Shown here: positions 10,853 to 22,226 of the stretch, piece by piece
Layout of the letters: every line of letters starts with the position of its first letter
How positions within the stretch are numbered: the first letter of the stretch is position 1
Source: Hymenopus coronatus
Lineage: Eukaryota > Arthropoda > Insecta > Mantodea > Hymenopodidae
Assembly: GCA_030762935.1 (NCBI GenBank)
Contig: CM060900.1
Span: forward strand, 385,076,132 to 385,140,131
Length of the DNA stretch: 64,000 nucleotides
Direction of reading: 5' to 3'
Translations under genes and position numbers: made by a program
The notes under the pieces: generated by a model
The model's input: the letters and a program-made list of their open reading frames with translations, nothing else
What the model was told of the DNA's origin: nothing
The model's database searches: none

Positions 10853-11130
10853 GTCCTCCGTGGTCTAGGAGTAACATGCTAGCCTCTGGTTCCCAAGGTC
10901 ACGGGTTGATTCCCGCCGGACGGCAATGGATTTTTTAAGGGCATAAAACACCTGAGCATGGTTTCCTTCGGAGAGGAAGTAAGACCGTTGGTTCCGATTT
11001 ATACTTAAAAGAATGTCAAGCGTAATAAAGGGACCTCTGAGCGAAATTAAACGGTCTTTCACGTCCAATATAAAACGGAACGCTAAGAATCGCAGCAGTT
11101 AAAAAGCGTTCATAAACAAAACTCAATTTA
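10853..11130 (+). mobile_element. tRNA-derived SINE (family D)
   Basis: It begins CCTCCGTGGTCTAGGAGTAAC (Box A GTGGTCTAGGAGT) and has CACGGGTTGATTCCCGCC as Box B. The body includes a GGCAATGGATTTTTT block and a TTCCTTCGGAGAGGAAGTAA block, and the end is AATCGCAGCAGTTAAAAAGCG. The same order appears at 58.50-58.79 kb, and 5' parts occur inverted at 40.44-40.59 and 43.26-43.42 kb. No poly(A) tail is clear. Confidence 0.85.
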
Positions 11131-11475
11131 ATTTAATTTCAGTTTGAATGCTTCGTTTTTTAAGAAAAAATATTTTCGATACCTTTCACTAATAATTTAG
11201 TGGCACTAAAATCCATGTGGGTCTGACCTACCATCTCCTCTGTCGGCCTCACGCCAAAGTACGTAACGCAGAGATGGGCGATCAGACAGGTGATCGCTCT
11301 CTACCGCAGCTCCTCGATTTCTATAATGCAGAGTGTGCACCGGATCTATGCCCGGGATTTATATTCAGTACCCCATCGATGGGATGGAATTCGGGAACAT
11401 TCCGTGGACAGGACTAGAACTCCATACTGCAGCTAATTGCTTCACGACGCAAGATGACATCTTGCACTCACAGAG

Positions 11476-11478
<3 letters not shown>
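11131..11478. other. Short stretch of higher GC, unassigned
   Basis: Between the SINE and the AT array, 11210-11460 is richer in GC and contains two overlapping chance frames. It may be part of an old repeat. I cannot assign it. Confidence 0.4.

Positions 11479-11529
<51 letters not shown>
11479..11529. repeat. (AT)n microsatellite
   Basis: About 25 uninterrupted AT units. Confidence 0.98.
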
Positions 11530-11531
<2 letters not shown>

Positions 11532-11969
11532 AATAATATGATCTTTCATTCTCAGAGCATTTGATTCTTTACTCTAACATTGTCGTCAAAGTAAATCCCT
11601 TGGACAGTAAATCCTATCTGCTAGCCTCCGTGTCCCTTTTTGAAGTTCCTGCACTAATTTATGTTTTAAGTTTGCATACGTTCATCGCTTGAGTCAAAGT
11701 TAGCTACTGCATTGTGTTGACTTGAAAGAAACCCCGAATTACGGTAAATATTTGTAGTCTGTGATATCCACTTTAGAACATATGCTATACTACATGCAAG
11801 TACCTCAGTACCTCAATAGTAACGTTGAGATAGTTAAAACCAGATTTTCTTGACTCGACTGATTTATTTGTGTTTACCAGAACATTATTTGTTTAGAAAA
11901 ATAGAACTCGATTGAATAACTCAATATAGTTAAATATCATGCAGCTAGAATTTTGACCACAGATATTTA

Positions 11970-12345
11970 GTTGGCGACACTATGGATAAACCGCTCGTCT
12001 CCCACCTAGGCAGCCCGGGTTCGATTCCTAGCGCACGCATGTGGGATTTGTGGTGTACGAAACGGCATCTGGGCTGGTTTTCTCCGGATCCTCCGGTTTC
12101 ACCCACCACTCATGCCTCCAATTACTTCAGCATCATCTTTCCTTTCAGTTCATCCACTTCTTGGCGCTTATGCCTGGCTATCGGCCGACCACTCTTTCAA
12201 GGTTCTACATTCTGTGGTTAGATGCCGTTGGAGCCCTCACAAGCTTCTGATCCCCAGGCACTCGCTCGGAAGTCTTAGGGGGCCGGCAGTTCTACATACG
12301 TGGAGGAAAAGCCGAGTACGAACATATTCGGTTTGCTGTGGTGGC
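11970..12345 (+). mobile_element. Long tRNA-derived SINE (family E)
   Basis: The head is decayed but keeps a perfect Box B, CCCGGGTTCGATTCC. It is followed by GTGGGATTTGTGGTGTACGA and GTTTTCTCCGGATCC, the middle shared with family A. Unlike family A, it continues with about 200 bp of body: a CATCCACTTCTTGGCGC block, an ACATTCTGTGGTTAGATG block and GTTCTACATACGTGGAGG. The same body occurs at 57.63-57.99 kb on the other strand, which shows that it belongs to the family and is not flanking DNA. Confidence 0.85.
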
Positions 12346-13212
12346 CGTCTGACCGACTGTGCCAGCATAGGAACATGTAGGCACCCATGACATTCTCCAA
12401 ACTCTTATTTTCTCCTGTAAACCCCAAATCTCATTTAATTTGTTAACTCAAAATAAATTAGCGTACTCCCCATATATCTCATTATAAAGCTTCTGAATGA
12501 AATCTGTTACATAAGCAGAGCTAGAATTAACTACTGAAGTTAACTCACTTTGTGCATTTTATGGAAGTGTTAATAAACAAAGGAAGCCTTTGGATGCAGC
12601 TAGGGTGCTTAATTGATATAATTTCAGTGCTATTATGAATAGCTTTATGCTGTAACAGCTTTACTTTAGGCATCACATGGTGTGATATTGACCTTGTGCA
12701 TAGTAATGTTAAATGAGGTATAATCACACAGCGATAGATAAAGATATACAGCCAGGAGCATGACTTCAATTTCTTCTTGAGGGAGCAAGGTTCTCTGAAG
12801 AAGTTCAATTGAATGTTTGTGTGGAGTTTAACGATAAATGTAGTTTTAATTTTTTCTCTTTTATTTCTGAAATGTAGAATACTTATTATAAAGTTTGAGT
12901 TGTAATAATTTTCCGTTTGGTAGAGCATTCATAATGAGTGGTTTAATTATTATTTCTCGTAACTTAGGGAGTATTTGGTCTGGCTCTTATTAAATGCAGA
13001 TACAGTGTCAATTTTAGTATGCAAAAATTATTAATAAGCACTAAAAGCTGGCCAATTGGTGGGCTATAGCTTTTTGAGGCCTTATATAACTTTATGACAA
13101 CACAGTAAAACACTAGTTACCCCCCAATACAATATAGTTTAAACTCCATACGGACTCCTTACATTCCGTTTGGAAATGTTGCCAGTAATATCGAAAGCAT
13201 TACCATTGTTAA
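12346..13212. other. AT-rich stretch without recognised genes
   Basis: The 127-codon frame at 12545-12928 (-) has no recognisable motif and reads as AT-rich chance sequence. Confidence 0.5.
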
Positions 13213-14067
13213 TACAGTAGTGGCATCAACTCTGGACACTTTGTAAAATTAGATTTCAAATTTGAATAGTGTATACAACTCTCATTCGAGATCATTCTTA
13301 GCTGATGGACTATATCCAAGAAGTGTTGCCATAATACAATATTGAATATTTATCATAAACTGGAACTAATTTGTCCCTTAATGGATTACTTTGGCCTAAC
13401 TTTGAAAAATATATTATTTTATAAATATACTATCTATTTTATTATATATGGTGTCAATGTAAAAATAGGAATTATTACTGTCATATTATAACAGAGGAGC
13501 TCAAAATTTGGAGAAATCAGATAATCTTGAAATAATGACACTTGAATACCATGAGCAATATATTCTTAAAAATATTACATTTCTTCACTTGTGAGTCCTA
13601 TATTATATGAGAATCATAATTCATTATATTTCATATTGGGTGCAGTATGAAATAAAAAAATAATTTTTATTTTATTCTGAGTCCTATATTATATAAAATA
13701 TAATAAATTACTACTCACAATAATAAGAGGGATCAAAGTTGGAAAATTACAGGATTTTTAAAATTATGGTGTTCGTGGTAATGTTAGATGCATTGAAATG
13801 TCAAAATCCTAAAATTACAAGATTTTCCAAAATTTTGAGCTTCTCTATGTAATATGTTAACAATAATTCCATTCTAACATTTCACACCATTTAAAATATA
13901 TAGTATACTTATTAAATGTCATGTTTTCCAAAGTTGGGTCGAAATAATTATTAAGGAAGAAATTACCTCCAGTTTGGGTATAAGGTTCAATACTGTATTA
14001 TGGTAACACTTTCTGGCTATAATTTATCACATAAGAATGATCCTGAATGACGGTTGAATGCAGTATT

Positions 14068-14090
14068 TAAATTTGAAACATAACTTAACT
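14068..14090. repeat. Target-site duplication, left copy
   Basis: A 23-bp sequence beginning TAAATTTGAAACATAACTTA. It recurs at 14415-14437 with a single C-to-T difference and brackets the SINE. The SINE may share the last few bases (AACT) of this copy. Confidence 0.92.
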
Positions 14091-14414
14091 CCATGGCACA
14101 GCCTTGGCCTACCAGCCGGCCACTACGTCCCCCATCTCGGTCCATTACAGACGTCATGGATGGGGTGCAGTATTGGGGAGTGAGACGTGGTCAGTGCTTC
14201 GAACGCCCCCTGCCAGTTAATGCGGTCTTCAAGACCTGGAACCGCTACTTCTCCATCAAGTAGCTTCTCAATTGGCCCCCAGGAACCTCATGAGGCTGAG
14301 TGCATTAGGTACAGGTCTCCCAGCGGGGGAAAAATCCTCACGCCGGTACTGGGAATCGAACCAGGTCTCCCGGTTGGCAAGCAGCAACGCTACCACCGCG
14401 CTAAGGAGACAACC
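14087..14414 (-). mobile_element. tRNA-derived SINE (family B), inserted in foldback arm
   Basis: The plus strand reads AACTCCATGGCACAGCCTTG at the left. Then come CGGTCCATTACAGACGTCAT and CTACTTCTCCATCAAGTAGC, and at the right GGGAATCGAACCAGGTCTCC and a CTACCACCGCGCTAAGGAG end. The latter two are the reverse complements of Box B and Box A, so the tRNA head is at the right and the element is on the minus strand. A nearly perfect 23-bp duplication flanks it. The copy at 22.23 kb is very similar. Confidence 0.93.
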
Positions 14415-14437
14415 TAAATTTGAAACATAATTTAACT
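14415..14437. repeat. Target-site duplication, right copy
   Basis: Matches 14068-14090 at 22 of 23 positions. It shows that the SINE landed in a pre-existing foldback element. Confidence 0.92.
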
Positions 14438-14539
14438 AAAAAAGTGTCCAGAATTAATGCCACTACTGTGAGTAGCGAGTTTAACAAATCTTGACTGAAC
14501 ACAAAAAACCAATCCCATATCTAAAATACTCAATGGTAT

Positions 14540-14835
14540 GTGGCACTCTCATTGTAATCCCCAGACTCGCAAACAGGGATACACTTGGAAAGGTACAATC
14601 AGACTGAAAAATTAAATACCTTAGCCGCGATTGGAGTGTTGGGTCTTCCGGCTTCCGTCCAGTTGCTCTAACTACGAGCCACATAGCAACAATGTAGCAA
14701 AGTGTGCAATTGCATTTTCTTCCGGTAAACCACAAGGAGAACTCAAAGTCATATTAGGATTAAGTACCTCACTGGGGTCTTATAATATTATAAGTACTTT
14801 AAGTTCCGGGCTTCAAAGATTAGCACGCTATTAAG
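14540..14835 (-). mobile_element. Half-copy of the 9.3-kb tRNA-like element
   Basis: Read on the minus strand it contains, in order, TTTAAGTTCCGGGCTTC in reverse complement, an AACTCAAAG block, TTGTTGCTATGTGGCTC with a Box A-like motif, a decayed tRNA body (AGAGCAACTGGACGG...), and a TTTTTCAGTCTGA tail. This is one arm of the 9301-9857 structure. No inverted partner arm follows, so the single arm may be the basic unit. Confidence 0.65.
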
Positions 14836-14869
14836 TGATGTAACACTAATTTATAATTACTTGGCACAA

Positions 14870-15003
14870 GTAATTAGGAAGATTTTTTTAAAAAGAGAGC
14901 AGTCTAAATATGTATACGCTGTAGCTGGAATTTGAACCACGGCTCTTTCGGTTTCCGTCGGGTTGCTCTAACCAATTAAGGTACCAGAGCAACATGTCAC
15001 TCG
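14870..15003 (-). mobile_element. tRNA-like SINE fragment
   Basis: The minus strand reads GTTGCTCTGGTACCTTAATTGGTTAGAGCAAC and then CGTGGTTCAAATTCC, a Box A/Box B pair related to the 9.3- and 14.6-kb heads. Only the head is recognisable. Confidence 0.6.
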
Positions 15004-18000
15004 AGGTTTCTCCGGATCAGTAGGCGAATACTTGGGTGGTTACCCCTCTACCACGAGTTTCATGTAGTTCGTCATTTCATTTCATCTGTTTCACTTCATC
15101 AATTTCAGGGATTTTTAAGTACAGGTGACGGCGATGGAAGTTCTTGCGATAGGACGGTGGAATTAGCCGTATAGATCAGGTGAAACTGTAAGTTAGCTGA
15201 AAATAGGAAGTCTTATATTTTAAAAAAAAAATAGTGTATTTTAACATGTTTATTAGACATAGGTATATAATACTTATGTATTATTTCTTATTATACAAAA
15301 CAATATTTTTGAAGTATTCACCACTGTAAGATATTTCTGTTGGTAAATTGGGGGACATTTTTTTATTCCTCAAGCGTTTCAAACTAAAATAAAGACTACA
15401 CTAAGAAACTTGTTACATAGAAAAATGTAAGAACACTTAACCCTGAAATATAAAAGACTGAGACTAAGTATAATACGAAACGGTAAATTCTCATTGCAGT
15501 CTGAACTTTTTCATCTTATAGGTAAAAGTTGATTGTCTTCCGAACGCCTTAACTTCGTTTGAAAATGTGTCTTTATTGTGAGCATGTCTCTTTATTGTAG
15601 CTTTGGGTACTCGATATACACGAGCACTTTCATCAAGTCCATAGTCACCATTTCTGTAAGCTACCACGACGACCCTCAGCTCATCTTCTATTCATTTCCC
15701 ATCAGTAAATCTTAAAACGTTGCCCCTGACAATTATTTATTTACCACTCATTATATATTTAATTTTATATTGCATTGAAGTATTAAATGTTAAGATTTTG
15801 TCGTAGAATAGACAGGTCGAAATTTGGAAACACGCAGTTATCCAACTTCGACAACTAGACGTCACGTAAGAAAATATAATGCTATAGGAACACACAAAAT
15901 TAAACTGTGGTTTTGCAATGTGCGGCTATTAACCAATGAATTGCATTTATCAATTACACTACAGATAGTTAATTTATTTACTGGTACTGTAAGCAGAAGC
16001 TTATGATTTGCAGTGCAACAATTAAAATACAAACGAAAAGAATACAACAACGGCAACTATTCCTGCTTCAATGGCACCAATCGACTGGCCGTTGGGGTAC
16101 GCCACCTTGACCACGTTTCTCACCAGGGGAGCCAACGTTAAGACTTAAATTACCAACACAGAACGAAATACGTAGGTGGTCCAACCGAGGAAACGGTCCA
16201 ACTTCGGGAACTTTCCCCTACATTACCACACTCACTCCTTTTAACTATTAGAGCTTGTTTATTGCATTCTCAGCTTGATATAGAGACAATAATGGTCAAC
16301 AGTATATACGCGGTGGATTTAAAATTGAAACTATTGAAAACCAGCGCATGGCAATGTTTGAATATCTGCAAGCTGGCCTCAAATTGGTCACTAGGACATA
16401 TAATAATAGCGCCCTGCTCAGTTCAATAGAATTATTTGAAAGGGATTATATCTAAATTATTTGTTAAGGTTCAAAATCAATTTTTGCAATTTTCGGCATT
16501 TTCACCATAGTATCCCCTAAACGGGTGAAGCAGTTTAAAAAAATTAATAGTTTTACACTTTCTTACACTTTCAAGAAGTTTATAACACCCAAGCTTATTC
16601 TCAAACATTGTATAGCTATATTGCCAGCCAAGTGAAAGAAGCTTGCAAGAGTTTTAGAATTTTACTAAACTTTGCAAAGCTTCTGCTTAAAACACGCAAT
16701 AAATAAGACCTTGGTGTGATCAAGTTGGTCTTAAAAGTATAATAAATTGTTGGGTTTTAATTCAACAGGTGCCCTAATCATAAAGGATTTAAACCATTTG
16801 AACATGCCAACAATTTAGCAAAATTAGTATACTGCATTTGAAACTAATTAGGAAAATCTAACACTTAGAATATAATTGTAAAACTAAGGTTAATTTTGCG
16901 CAACGTTTACTAATGTATATTTTCTTAATAATCAAAGTGGTTTGGTTTCCATATGTGACTATATTTCTCATCAAAATACCTACATATGTGCAGGTCTCGA
17001 TTACTAGCTGGCATTGTTGTAAAGTGACAAAAAGAATCATAAGTAAGTGAAAGCGGATAAGATGCCACTAGTTCACAATAGGAATGGAAGTGACTTATAC
17101 TAGAAGAAAGTGTGACAGATATAAACTGAAGCTATAGTTGAACGGCCAACTTTAGAACATGAGCTGTTCACTTGATAACAATCTGTGTTATCCCCTTAGC
17201 ACAAGTCCGCTGGAGACTACATCTTTCTGTGTTCCATATTAAGACCGACAGTAAGTTTTAAGTGTTTAAATTTACCTAGAAATTCTGCCTACTGGACGCT
17301 CTAGATACGAGGGGTACAGTAATACGCTATTAAGGATACTTTTCTACCAAAACTTGCATTTTTATCTCTTTGTTTAAGAAAAGTTCAGTCTTTACTTCAT
17401 CATAAAATAATAATTCACCTTGTTCCGGCATTTTAAAGCACATTTTAAAGGCAATATTTGTCACCTTAGACACTACATGCCGTTTGACAGCAATTCACAA
17501 GCCCAAAAGGTAAAATATCTTGTACTCCCATCCTACAAAGATGAACAAGAAAAGAAACAACTAAAGAAGAAGACAGAAAATGCAGCAACAGAGGAGAGGA
17601 AAAAGAAATGTGAGAATCTAACCTTCCAAACTGAATTATTGAGAGTTGTGCATTCTAAGCTTTAATCGCCATTTTCTCATTATTGACATTTTCAACATTT
17701 CCTATTGTAAAATGGTCCTTGCTTTACACTTTTTGTGACACAAATTCAAGATTTACAATGAATAAAAATTGCCTTAATCTTTGTGTGCGAGGTATTGAAA
17801 TAGAGTTCTTAATTTACAAACACAAACAATCCACATTTTGGCACAAAATACGTATTGAAAAACTTCATAAAATTTCGGAGTTCAAACTAAATGAGACACA
17901 ACAAACCTAAGGCAGTTTTAAAAAGTGCATCCGTTGTAAATAAAGGGTTAACATAATCAGGCTAAGGTTTTAATAATTTTACCACAATGGACTTTTGAAT

Positions 18001-18857
18001 CGACGTAACAAAATAACAAACAAATGTATCCATAAATTTTAAATTATCCCAGCAAAATATGTGAAATTTGGACTGTAACATAGTCCTATTTTAGTGCATA
18101 TATGTTATGATTTCAGAAAGCTTGCATTAATAAATTAGAATTTCAATATTTTAGTCATAGGTATCCTTAATTAGGTTACCTTAAAATATTTTCACATGTT
18201 GTAAATGAGTAATAGCAACACTGGGTGTATTAGGTGTGGTCAACCAGTGGCACAATGCTTCTAAATGAGCTAATTAATTTAAGAAATCGTGTCGATGCAG
18301 TGGTGCCGAGGAGAGATCCGTCATTTGTCTAAAGGGGAGGTAGTTTATGTTAAGCTCGCATAGATCATTTGGTAAACCTTGTGACTATAAATCAACACAA
18401 CCCCCTGGAGTGATGGAATGCCCTCTAACACCGTAATCCAGTAATCTGATACTAACTTAATACCACGCAACAGGGATATGAACCTGAGACTAAAAATGTG
18501 AACTCTTCGTAATTCGTGTTTAGATTGTAAACAAATATAGTAATTATTCGGTAACTTCAGAGAACATTTCTTCGGATTATAATGCACTAAAACGCTATAG
18601 TTCCGACCGGAAAATTTAAAATCGCAAATCCTGTTTCTAGGTGGACGAAAATAACGACTAAAGTTCCATATATTTGCTCCGTTTAACACATACACGCCCC
18701 TGAATTTTCTATATCTTTATTGAAAATATTCGAAAACATTTAATTTTGCAGCAGGCAGCACTCTCCGACATAACGTTATTGTTGATTTACTAAGCAGAGA
18801 GATTTATATCAGGAATTTAAGAGAGGAATTCCTAGTTTCAGTATATATACATATAAA
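15004..18857. other. Long AT-rich stretch without recognised genes
   Basis: Frames at 15824-16056, 16858-17040, 17420-17910 and 18345-18695 show no domain I know. A slightly GC-richer patch at 16055-16145 may be an old repeat. Confidence 0.5.
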
Positions 18858-18887
18858 TAGAGAGAGAGAGAGAGAGTGTGTGTGTGC
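18858..18887. repeat. Compound (AG)n-(TG)n microsatellite
   Basis: About nine AG units join directly to five TG units. Confidence 0.95.
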
Positions 18888-19257
18888 GACATTCCCTGAG
18901 TACTGGTGTATATCCGTTTTTAGGTAATGTCTACAATGCTGTCTTCACAAGCCCGAACAAGAAGTAATAAATACACTAGGCAAGGGCTTTATGTTAGATG
19001 ATATAGTTTTACTCAAGGCACCCGAATTACACTCTGCCAAGGGACTGTCGCCATAACATTCACTGCACATAATGTTTCAATGTTTATTGGTCTCATCCTT
19101 TAGCACAATTCTCCTTCGCAGAGGTAAATGACTGTTGTCTTCTTCATTCCTCATAGGTTGATTTTAATTTTCATTACGCGAAGTGAACAAACTGTTAAGT
19201 TCTCATCTTGTCAAACACGGATATGGCGCTCTATGCCAATGAAAATAAAGTGCTATC

Positions 19258-19289
19258 GTTTGTCAGTTGTAAACCAACAACTGACAAAC
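19258..19289. repeat. Perfect 12-bp stem hairpin
   Basis: GTTTGTCAGTTG and its exact reverse complement CAACTGACAAAC are separated by 8 bases. No element boundary or gene is attached to it. Confidence 0.8.
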
Positions 19290-19472
19290 ACAGTTGTATG
19301 CTGTTTGTTGTCACAGCAGAGAACATTTACTTTTGAAGTTTTACCTCAGCTTGATAACAGTATTGAATCCAGCCGTTCCTGAGCACGAATAATTGTTTCG
19401 CCTTATGCATTCAGGAATTTTATCAGAGTTTGCTGTTTCAATATCACCCATTTTCTAAAGCGACATAGCATA

Positions 19473-19480
19473 GTAATTTG
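19473..19480. repeat. 8-bp target-site duplication of hAT element, left
   Basis: GTAATTTG, identical to 22190-22197. Eight bases is the size typical of hAT insertions. Confidence 0.93.
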
Positions 19481-22189
19481 TAGGCGCGGCTCGTCAATAT
19501 GTGCTACAGCACAATAATTATTTTATAGAAAATAGACCTCATTACGTATTAAACATATATTCAATTATTATAGCATATTTTCTTTCATTTTCCTAATTTT
19601 CACCGATTTTATATATGCTGCGCGTTAGTGTTGGTCACTCATATGTGTAAATGCCACGCATATCTCGCATACACGCGATCGGTCATGCTTAGGCTCTACT
19701 CAGATCTTCTGTCCGTCGGCGGGAATACTGACCAATCCACACGTGCCAAACGTCGATGGCTGATTTGAAATCTCTTGTTCGATCGGCTGCATTTAGCTAG
19801 AAATGTGCTACCATTGTCTGGAGCACAGGAGTTCCTGCCGCTTGCTGTTGTAATATAACCACCGCCATCTATGTGGCGTTGATGCATTTACTTCTGCTGC
19901 CGTGCTTGATACCAATGGCAATAGACTGGGTCTAATATAACGTAACTCAGAGAGAATAACATTATCGGGAGATGCACATATGGAGCAACTGTTGGCACCA
20001 CTTATTTTGTAACAACAAAATATAAACGCGAAATACTCCATTCCGGTCAAAAACTCAGGTTATGTCCGACAGTAATATTTCTATTGTGTGCATAAACCTG
20101 AATTCTGTGAGCAGCTTGATGAACTATCCTTTCTTTAGGAGGGCCCTAGAGGAAAAGACCAAGTGAAGTAGTTAGGGAGGCAAACTCCAATTCTTAATAT
20201 AACGCAATCAGCAAAAGCAGGGAGAAATAATTCATACACCAGGCGGTTCAATCCCAAAATTTATGAAAATGTATGGATATGTGGATGCCAAGAAAGAAAT
20301 GCTCGTTTTTGTTTTCCATGTTTGCTCTTTGGAAACAGTGATGCTTGGAGCACAACAGGAGTGACAGATCTTGGACATATTAATATGCTGATTAATAAAC
20401 ATAAGTAAAATATAAAACATTTAAACAACGTGCTTGACCTAAGTGCTTTAGGCAGTACAAATATTGTTACTCAGTTAAGCCGCGCTTATCAAGAAGCAAA
20501 GCTGAAGTTGAAAAAAACAGGTATGTGTTGTCGCGCATAATTGACTGCATCAAGTTTTGTGGTGCATTTGAGCTTGCCTTAACGGGACACGATGAGACTG
20601 AATCTTCTGAAAATCCTGGCGTGATTTTAGGACTAATTGATTTCATAAGCGATATTGACAGTACTGTGAAGGAACACATAGACTCAAGCCAAATTTTCAA
20701 AGGGACCTCCAAAACTATCCAAAACGAGCTACTGGATTGTATGTTAGAAGTTTGTCGTGAAGTGATTCCGAGGAAATGAAAGAAGCTGACTTTGTAGCTG
20801 TTATGGCAGATAAAACCACAGATGTTTCTCACCAGTCCCAGCTTGTACTAGTATTTAGATACGATAAAAATGGTTTTCCGTATGAGATATTTTGGGGATT
20901 TTTGAAACCAGAGGGACAAAACGCAGAGGCAATTTCCGAAAGCACATTAAAAGTGCTCACTGGATTATTTAGAGACAAACCTCATAAACTAATTGCACAA
21001 ACTTATGATGGAGCCTCGGTAATGAGTGGAGCAGTTGGCGGAGTGCAAGCGAAAGTCAAATCTCATTTTCCAAATGCACAGTATATTTACTGCTATGCAC
21101 ATCAGTTGAATTTAGTAATGGAACATGCGGCTTCTCAGAATATTTTTTCTTAATCTCTCAGATTTTCCTGCCTTTTTCTCAAGCTCCCCACAGCGTTTAA
21201 CGACCCTAGAATCTGCAGTAGCCAGAACAGTTCCTGGAGGTTCTGCAACTAGGTGGAATTTTAGATCCAAGGCTGTTAGTGTAGTTTATAAAAATCAGGA
21301 AGAATTGCTTTTTTCGGAGCTGGAACAAATGGACTTCGGCGTTACTTAGAAGATAGCAAATTCCTTTCATGGTTGAAATTTTTTCATAGAGTAATGTTGA
21401 TGTACTTTATAATAAGCTGCAGACAAGATCAACTGAGGCAGTTAAAGTAGAAAATGCTGTGTCTCTATTCATTCAGTGCATCTGTGATATTCGAGAGGCA
21501 GCCGACGGTATATTTATGTTTACATTTGACTCAATGAACAATTGCCAGATGGTAGAGTCCTTGAAGATAGAAGCCAAAGAAGTATGTGATCGCATTATTG
21601 GGGAGGCTAGACGTCGTTTTCATCCTTGAGTCATCTCGATGCAGCAAAGTTGCTAAATTGTACATATTTTGAAAGTTTTATAAATAAGTTTCCCAAGAGT
21701 GAACTTCAAACTCCTGTGGACACATATACAATGCTGAACAAGAAAATGCTAAAGACGCAACTGAGCGTTCTGTATGCAAGGTCTGACTTTAGAAGCATTG
21801 GTGGAGCTATGCATTTGTTGCAATTTACACATTCTAATAATTTGGAAGAATCATTTTCGGAAGTGACTGCTTTGTTAAATTTTTTGATCACAACACCAAT
21901 GACCACTGCTGAACTAGAAAGATGCTTTTCGTGCTTAAAACATGTAAAAACATTCTTGCAAAACACCATGTCACAAGATCGCCTTAATGCTCTGGCAATG
22001 CTGTCCGTGGAAAAGAGTATCGCTTCTAAGATGGAGGAAATTAACACCAGAGACATGGATAAGTTCTGTAGTAGGAAGGAGCGCCGTATGGACTTCATAT
22101 TTCGCCATTAGGTAAGATAATATGTAAGCATGTGTACACATACGAAAGTACTGTAGCACACACTATATTCTGTTCACCAGCCGCCACTG
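19481..22189 (+). mobile_element. Full-length hAT transposon (ZMYM/DUF4371 type), inactive
   Basis: The left end reads TAGGCGCGGCTCGTCAA and the right end, read inward, CAGTGGCGGCTGGTGAA. These are related short terminal inverted repeats of the CAGTGGCGG type. A shared subterminal motif TGTGCTACAG follows 6-13 bases further in on both sides. The perfect 8-bp duplication GTAATTTG lies immediately outside both ends, so these are the original boundaries. The element is 2709 bp and holds a transposase remnant with several frameshifts in its right three-quarters. The first bases of the left end are altered (TAGGC where CAGTGGC is expected), so mobilisation is unlikely even with transposase supplied from elsewhere. 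Confidence 0.95.
20122..22111 (+). pseudogene. hAT transposase (ZMYM1-like, DUF4371 / C-terminal dimerisation), frameshifted
   Basis: hAT transposases cut and paste DNA as dimers, using an RNase H-like domain. Recognisable pieces occur in order. A TTF-type zinc-finger region (CGC...FCFPCLLFG) lies at 20187-20400. The DUF4371-like core runs 20520-21150, with VFRY, YDGASVMSG and CYAHQLNLVM. A middle block spans 21150-21350, and the C-terminal dimerisation segment TTPMTTAELERCFS lies near 21890-21935, followed by DRLNALAMLS. Reading frame changes near 20150-20185, 20400-20520, 20770, 21140, and between 21350 and 21626. The 21350-21620 interval is the most decayed. The last piece runs openly to the stop at 22109-22111. 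The order and boundaries fit a single ancestral gene of roughly 650 codons (estimate). Confidence 0.93.
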
Positions 22190-22197
22190 GTAATTTG
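22190..22197. repeat. 8-bp target-site duplication of hAT element, right
   Basis: GTAATTTG, a perfect match to 19473-19480. Confidence 0.93.
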
Positions 22198-22213
22198 TAT
22201 GTTGCATACGCGA

Positions 22214-22226
22214 CCACCAAAAAATA
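22214..22226. repeat. SINE target-site duplication, left copy
   Basis: CCACCAAAAAATA, repeated exactly at 22536-22548. Confidence 0.85.

Larger units (their letters stand above)
13215..14468. mobile_element. Foldback transposon with arms of about 330 bp, non-coding
   Basis: The ends are inverted: CAGTAGTGGCATCAACTCTG at the left, and CAGTAGTGGCATTAATTCTG when the right end is read inward. The homology continues inward for about 330 bp. Shared blocks include CATAATACA.TATTGAA, GAGCTCAAAATTT and ATGGTGT.AA. The left end is preceded by TA; the right flank has TG where TA is expected. Ends of the CAGT type and a TA target suggest a Tc1/mariner-like non-autonomous element. In the centre, GAGTCCTATATTATAT occurs twice in direct orientation (near 13591 and 13679). 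A SINE is inserted in the right arm. No protein is encoded. Confidence 0.85.

Noticed and set aside
21706..22098. 130-codon minus-strand frame
   Set aside because: Antisense of the hAT C-terminal domain, whose sense frame matches the family.
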